Positions 61,933 through 64,000 of a stretch of DNA of 64,000 nt are shown in pieces (positions within the stretch are counted from its first letter, which is position 1; every line of letters starts with the position of its first letter). The stretch is taken from assembly GCF_011602485.2 (NCBI RefSeq), contig NZ_CP050022.2:3926001-3990000 (forward strand). The letters are read 5' to 3'. Source of the DNA: Bradyrhizobium sp. 1(2017). Its GTDB lineage: Bacteria > Pseudomonadota > Alphaproteobacteria > Rhizobiales > Xanthobacteraceae. The translations under genes and the position numbers were made by a program. The notes under the pieces are model-generated. The model saw nothing but the letters and a program-made list of their open reading frames with translations. It had not been told where the DNA came from and made no database searches.

Positions 61933-62511
61933 TCAAGTGTTGCTCTTGCGCGCCGCCAGCGCCATGCCGATCAGGGTGGCGCCGCCGAACAGCAGGTTGA
62001 TACCGACGAGGACGCCGATCGCCCATTCCGCCGAGCTCGGCAGTCCCGCGATCACCATGAACGAGATCGCGATGTCGACGAGGCCCGAGATCAGCAGCCA
62101 CGACCAGCGGCTGCTCAGCTCGCGGCGATGCTCCAGTGCATACATGATGGTGGCGACGCCTTCGGCGAGAAAATAGGCGCCGAGCACGATGGTCAGCGTC
62201 AGCACGGCCTGCATCGGTCGGGTGAGCAGAATTCCTCCGGCGAGCACCGCGAGCGCAGCGGAGATCAGCGACCACCAGAAGCCCGGCGTGCTGCGCGCCC
62301 AATAGGTCACGATCAATCCGCCGATGCCGGCGATCAGGAACATCCAGCCGAGGAAGATCGCGGTCGCAAGGCTCGCGAGCGGCGGTAGGATCAGCGCGGC
62401 AATGCCGAGCGCGGCGAGCAGGATGCCTTCGAACAGAAAGGCCTTCCAATGCGCCTTCACCGCCTTGCTCATCGCGGATTGCAACCGGGAAAAATCCTCG
62501 GGCGATGTCAT
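61933..62511 (-). CDS. HdeD family (DUF308) membrane protein
   Basis: 192 residues with six hydrophobic segments in the DUF308 pattern: AFLFEGILLAALGIAALILP, FLGWMFLIAGIGGLIVTYWAR, FWWSLISAALAVLAGGILLTRP, GAYFLAEGVATIMYALEHRR and GINLLFGGATLIGMALAAR. HdeD is implicated in acid resistance at high cell density in E. coli; the biochemical role is unknown. It lies just upstream of the aroG leader promoter, with no terminator between them visible, and 68 bases downstream of the PrsW-like gene. Confidence 0.9.
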   Translation of the reverse strand: MTSPEDFSRLQSAMSKAVKAHWKAFLFEGILLAALGIAALILPPLASLATAIFLGWMFLIAGIGGLIVTYWARSTPGFWWSLISAALAVLAGGILLTRPMQAVLTLTIVLGAYFLAEGVATIMYALEHRRELSSRWSWLLISGLVDIAISFMVIAGLPSSAEWAIGVLVGINLLFGGATLIGMALAARKSNT

Positions 62512-62579
62512 CGGCAGGCTCCAGAACGAAAGGTCTAGCTCTATCTAGTCCATGTGTGGCGCGCTCGCCATGCGGCGGA

Positions 62580-63620
62580 TCAACTGCCGCCGGGCGCCGA
62601 TGAAAAACCCTCGGCGCTGGTGCGGATACGGTTGCGGCCGAGAATGTAGATCGCTGTCGTGACAATCAGAAGCGCGAGGCCGAGCAGGATCGAGACGAAG
62701 CCGATCGGGATCAGGGCCAGCGTCAGATTGCGCTCCGGATTGATCAGCCAGTGATGGATCGAGGTCAGCACGAAGGCGAGGCCGAGAAAGCCGACGCCGC
62801 CACCGGCGAGCAGCAGCGCCCACATGCGTCGCAACTGGCTGAGCCGCTCGCGGGCGACGTCCGTCCGGGGCGCGTGATGGCGCGCGACGCGCCGGACCAG
62901 GCGGATGGCGAAGGCGATCGAGCTGAAGCCTACCAACAGGCTCGCCGCGCCCAGCCACATCCGGAGCGTCGGGTCGAGATCCGGCATGCTCTGGAGGGTC
63001 AGCAGCGGAAAGTCGAACGCCGAGTGCAGCGCGAGGGGACCTGCGAAGATCAGCAGTCGGCTGGACAGGCGGGCCCAGTCGCGATTATGGCGGTTCGCTC
63101 CTAGCGCAGTGCCGGCGCGGGCAATGGTGAGATAGGCACCGGCGATGATGCCGAGCGCGCCGTGGAACGGCACCGTCAGCACGCTGCGCAGGGCAGCCAG
63201 CGAGCGCCACATTTCGGCATGATGGACGAGGTAGGCGAGGTTTTCGTAGGCGGCAAAGCCTAGGCCGACGGCGGCGCCATAGACCACGGTGTCCATCGGA
63301 TTGGCAAAGGTCCGCCGCTTGGTCGAGGAGATCAGCACGATGGCGATCACCTTGACGGCTTCCTCCGGCAGGGCGACGCCGAAGACCGAATGCATGGCAA
63401 GTGCCGCCCAGGGGTCGTCGGGGGCTGCGACCATCTTGGCGAAGGGGACGCGGGCGACGCCCAGCAGCGAGATGCTGGCCGCGCCGAGCAGGAAGGCGGT
63501 CCAGACCTGGGCGGGCGGCCCGGGGCGCTCCTCGGCGGCGATGACGAGCCACAGCATCAGCAGTGCCGGGGCGATGGCGGCCGTTCCGATGACGGTGGGT
63601 AACGCTTCAATCAGGTACAT
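62580..63620 (-). CDS. PrsW-family glutamic intramembrane protease homologue
   Basis: 346 residues with eight or more hydrophobic segments. The PrsW active-site motifs are seen: LPEEAVKV (EExxK, residues 86-90), GLGFAAYENLAYL (E126), and VPFHGALGIIAG (His153). PrsW of Bacillus cleaves an anti-sigma factor; in proteobacteria the targets are unknown. The C-terminal 120 residues (from about 215) carry additional helices and a basic loop RLVRRVARHHAPRTD, beyond the normal PrsW core, so a second membrane domain may be fused. Confidence 0.88.
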   Translation of the reverse strand: MYLIEALPTVIGTAAIAPALLMLWLVIAAEERPGPPAQVWTAFLLGAASISLLGVARVPFAKMVAAPDDPWAALAMHSVFGVALPEEAVKVIAIVLISSTKRRTFANPMDTVVYGAAVGLGFAAYENLAYLVHHAEMWRSLAALRSVLTVPFHGALGIIAGAYLTIARAGTALGANRHNRDWARLSSRLLIFAGPLALHSAFDFPLLTLQSMPDLDPTLRMWLGAASLLVGFSSIAFAIRLVRRVARHHAPRTDVARERLSQLRRMWALLLAGGGVGFLGLAFVLTSIHHWLINPERNLTLALIPIGFVSILLGLALLIVTTAIYILGRNRIRTSAEGFSSAPGGS

Positions 63621-64000
63621 CGGCGCCGAAAATAGGTTCCCTTGATCCGCTAATCTACGTCAACCGATGCGACCATGTGTCATGCGCATGCTGTCGCCTT
63701 GCTTAACATGCGCGACGGCTGGCGTTCATCAGGGGCGGTGATGTCTAGAACACGAGTGCAATCAATTGCATGACGGCGCCTGTTCGTCATCAATGGCAAC
63801 GATGGGGCCCCGTCGGCGGGGCTGATTGGTAAGTCCGATCAGGGCTGTAGGGAAGTTTCTTCGATTCACGGTTGCGCCGGTCGACCGAAGTGGACGACCG
63901 GCCGGTGGCCATGAAGGCCGGCATTTCCCGCCTTCAATGGGTGGTGGATGGCGGCGGCCCGCCGGGCGCGATGTCGAAGGCTCCGAGATAAAATTCCTCG
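63621..64000. other. Right-edge region without a supported gene
   Basis: 380 bases. On the - strand a frame entering from the right edge reads EEFYLGAFDIAPGGPPPSTT-His-stop (stop at 63936-63934). This could be the end of a gene outside the window, but the segment is too short to prove it. TGCAATCAATTGCA at 63757-63770 is an isolated near-palindrome. No promoter for the PrsW-like gene could be fixed. Confidence 0.3.

Noticed and set aside
61784..62665. 293-codon - strand frame that includes the aroG leader peptide
   Set aside because: Upstream of 61864 it is an out-of-frame shadow of the HdeD-like gene. Only the last 26 codons after ATG 61864 have promoter, codon and hairpin support.
63757..63770. 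TGCAATCAATTGCA near-palindrome, similar to the GST operator half-sites
   Set aside because: Spacing between half-sites differs from the ATGCA-N2-TGCAT sites, and there is only a single copy.

Overview
The window is GC-rich chromosomal DNA of an alphaproteobacterium, most likely Bradyrhizobium or a close relative. The basis is mixed. Several intergenic repeats look like the interspersed palindromic elements common in that genus. There are Omp25/RopB-type porins starting ADLGAR..., a class I PHA synthase, and a suf operon that carries two cysteine desulfurases. No tRNA, rRNA, CRISPR array, insertion sequence or phage gene was seen. Most of the window is core metabolism and housekeeping, with blocks of accessory single genes between.

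Layout. 1-6.5 kb: edge-truncated chemoreceptor, DoxX protein, MFS transporter, tyrS divergent from anmK, and a GST-SMR operon behind a triplicated palindrome. 6.5-14.5 kb: alpha/beta hydrolase, then the Fe-S assembly operon iscS-like/sufB/sufC/sufD/sufS/sufT/sufA. 14.5-24.8 kb: TfoX-like protein, diguanylate cyclase, RhlE-type helicase, AraC regulator, secreted caspase-like protein, a tiny Tat-exported protein, a Gly-rich secreted protein, an FAD monooxygenase and a porin. 24.8-31.3 kb: SDR with a small membrane protein, a second porin, parE, dedA and a Tat-exported metallo-beta-lactamase-fold protein. 31.6-40.2 kb: paiB-like/argC, MAPEG, phaC, a lipoprotein, and alaC-hom-glpX. 40.2-47.0 kb: accessory block (HAD, ASCH, MBL, cupin, NmrA-like, TAXI protein behind an FNR/FixK-type box, soluble chemoreceptor-like protein). 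47.3-54.5 kb: recJ, SDR, class II aldolase, lytic transglycosylase, small secreted proteins, and a MarR-controlled AhpD-like/cupin operon. 54.6-64 kb: DUF808, M23 peptidase, efp divergent from its modification genes epmA-epmB, aroG, HdeD-like and PrsW-like membrane proteins.

How genes work together. The suf genes form one Fe-S assembly line. EpmB and EpmA would make and attach (R)-beta-lysine to EF-P, encoded next door. alaC-hom-glpX is an amino acid/central carbon cluster. The MarR repressor appears to control its divergent operon and itself through two palindromes.

The strongest regulatory find is a complete ribosome-mediated attenuator ahead of aroG (DAHP synthase). It has a sigma70-like promoter that places +1 almost at a leader-peptide ATG. 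The 26-residue leader has six aromatic residues out of seven (YFWYFSY). Its RNA segments can form mutually exclusive antiterminator and terminator hairpins.
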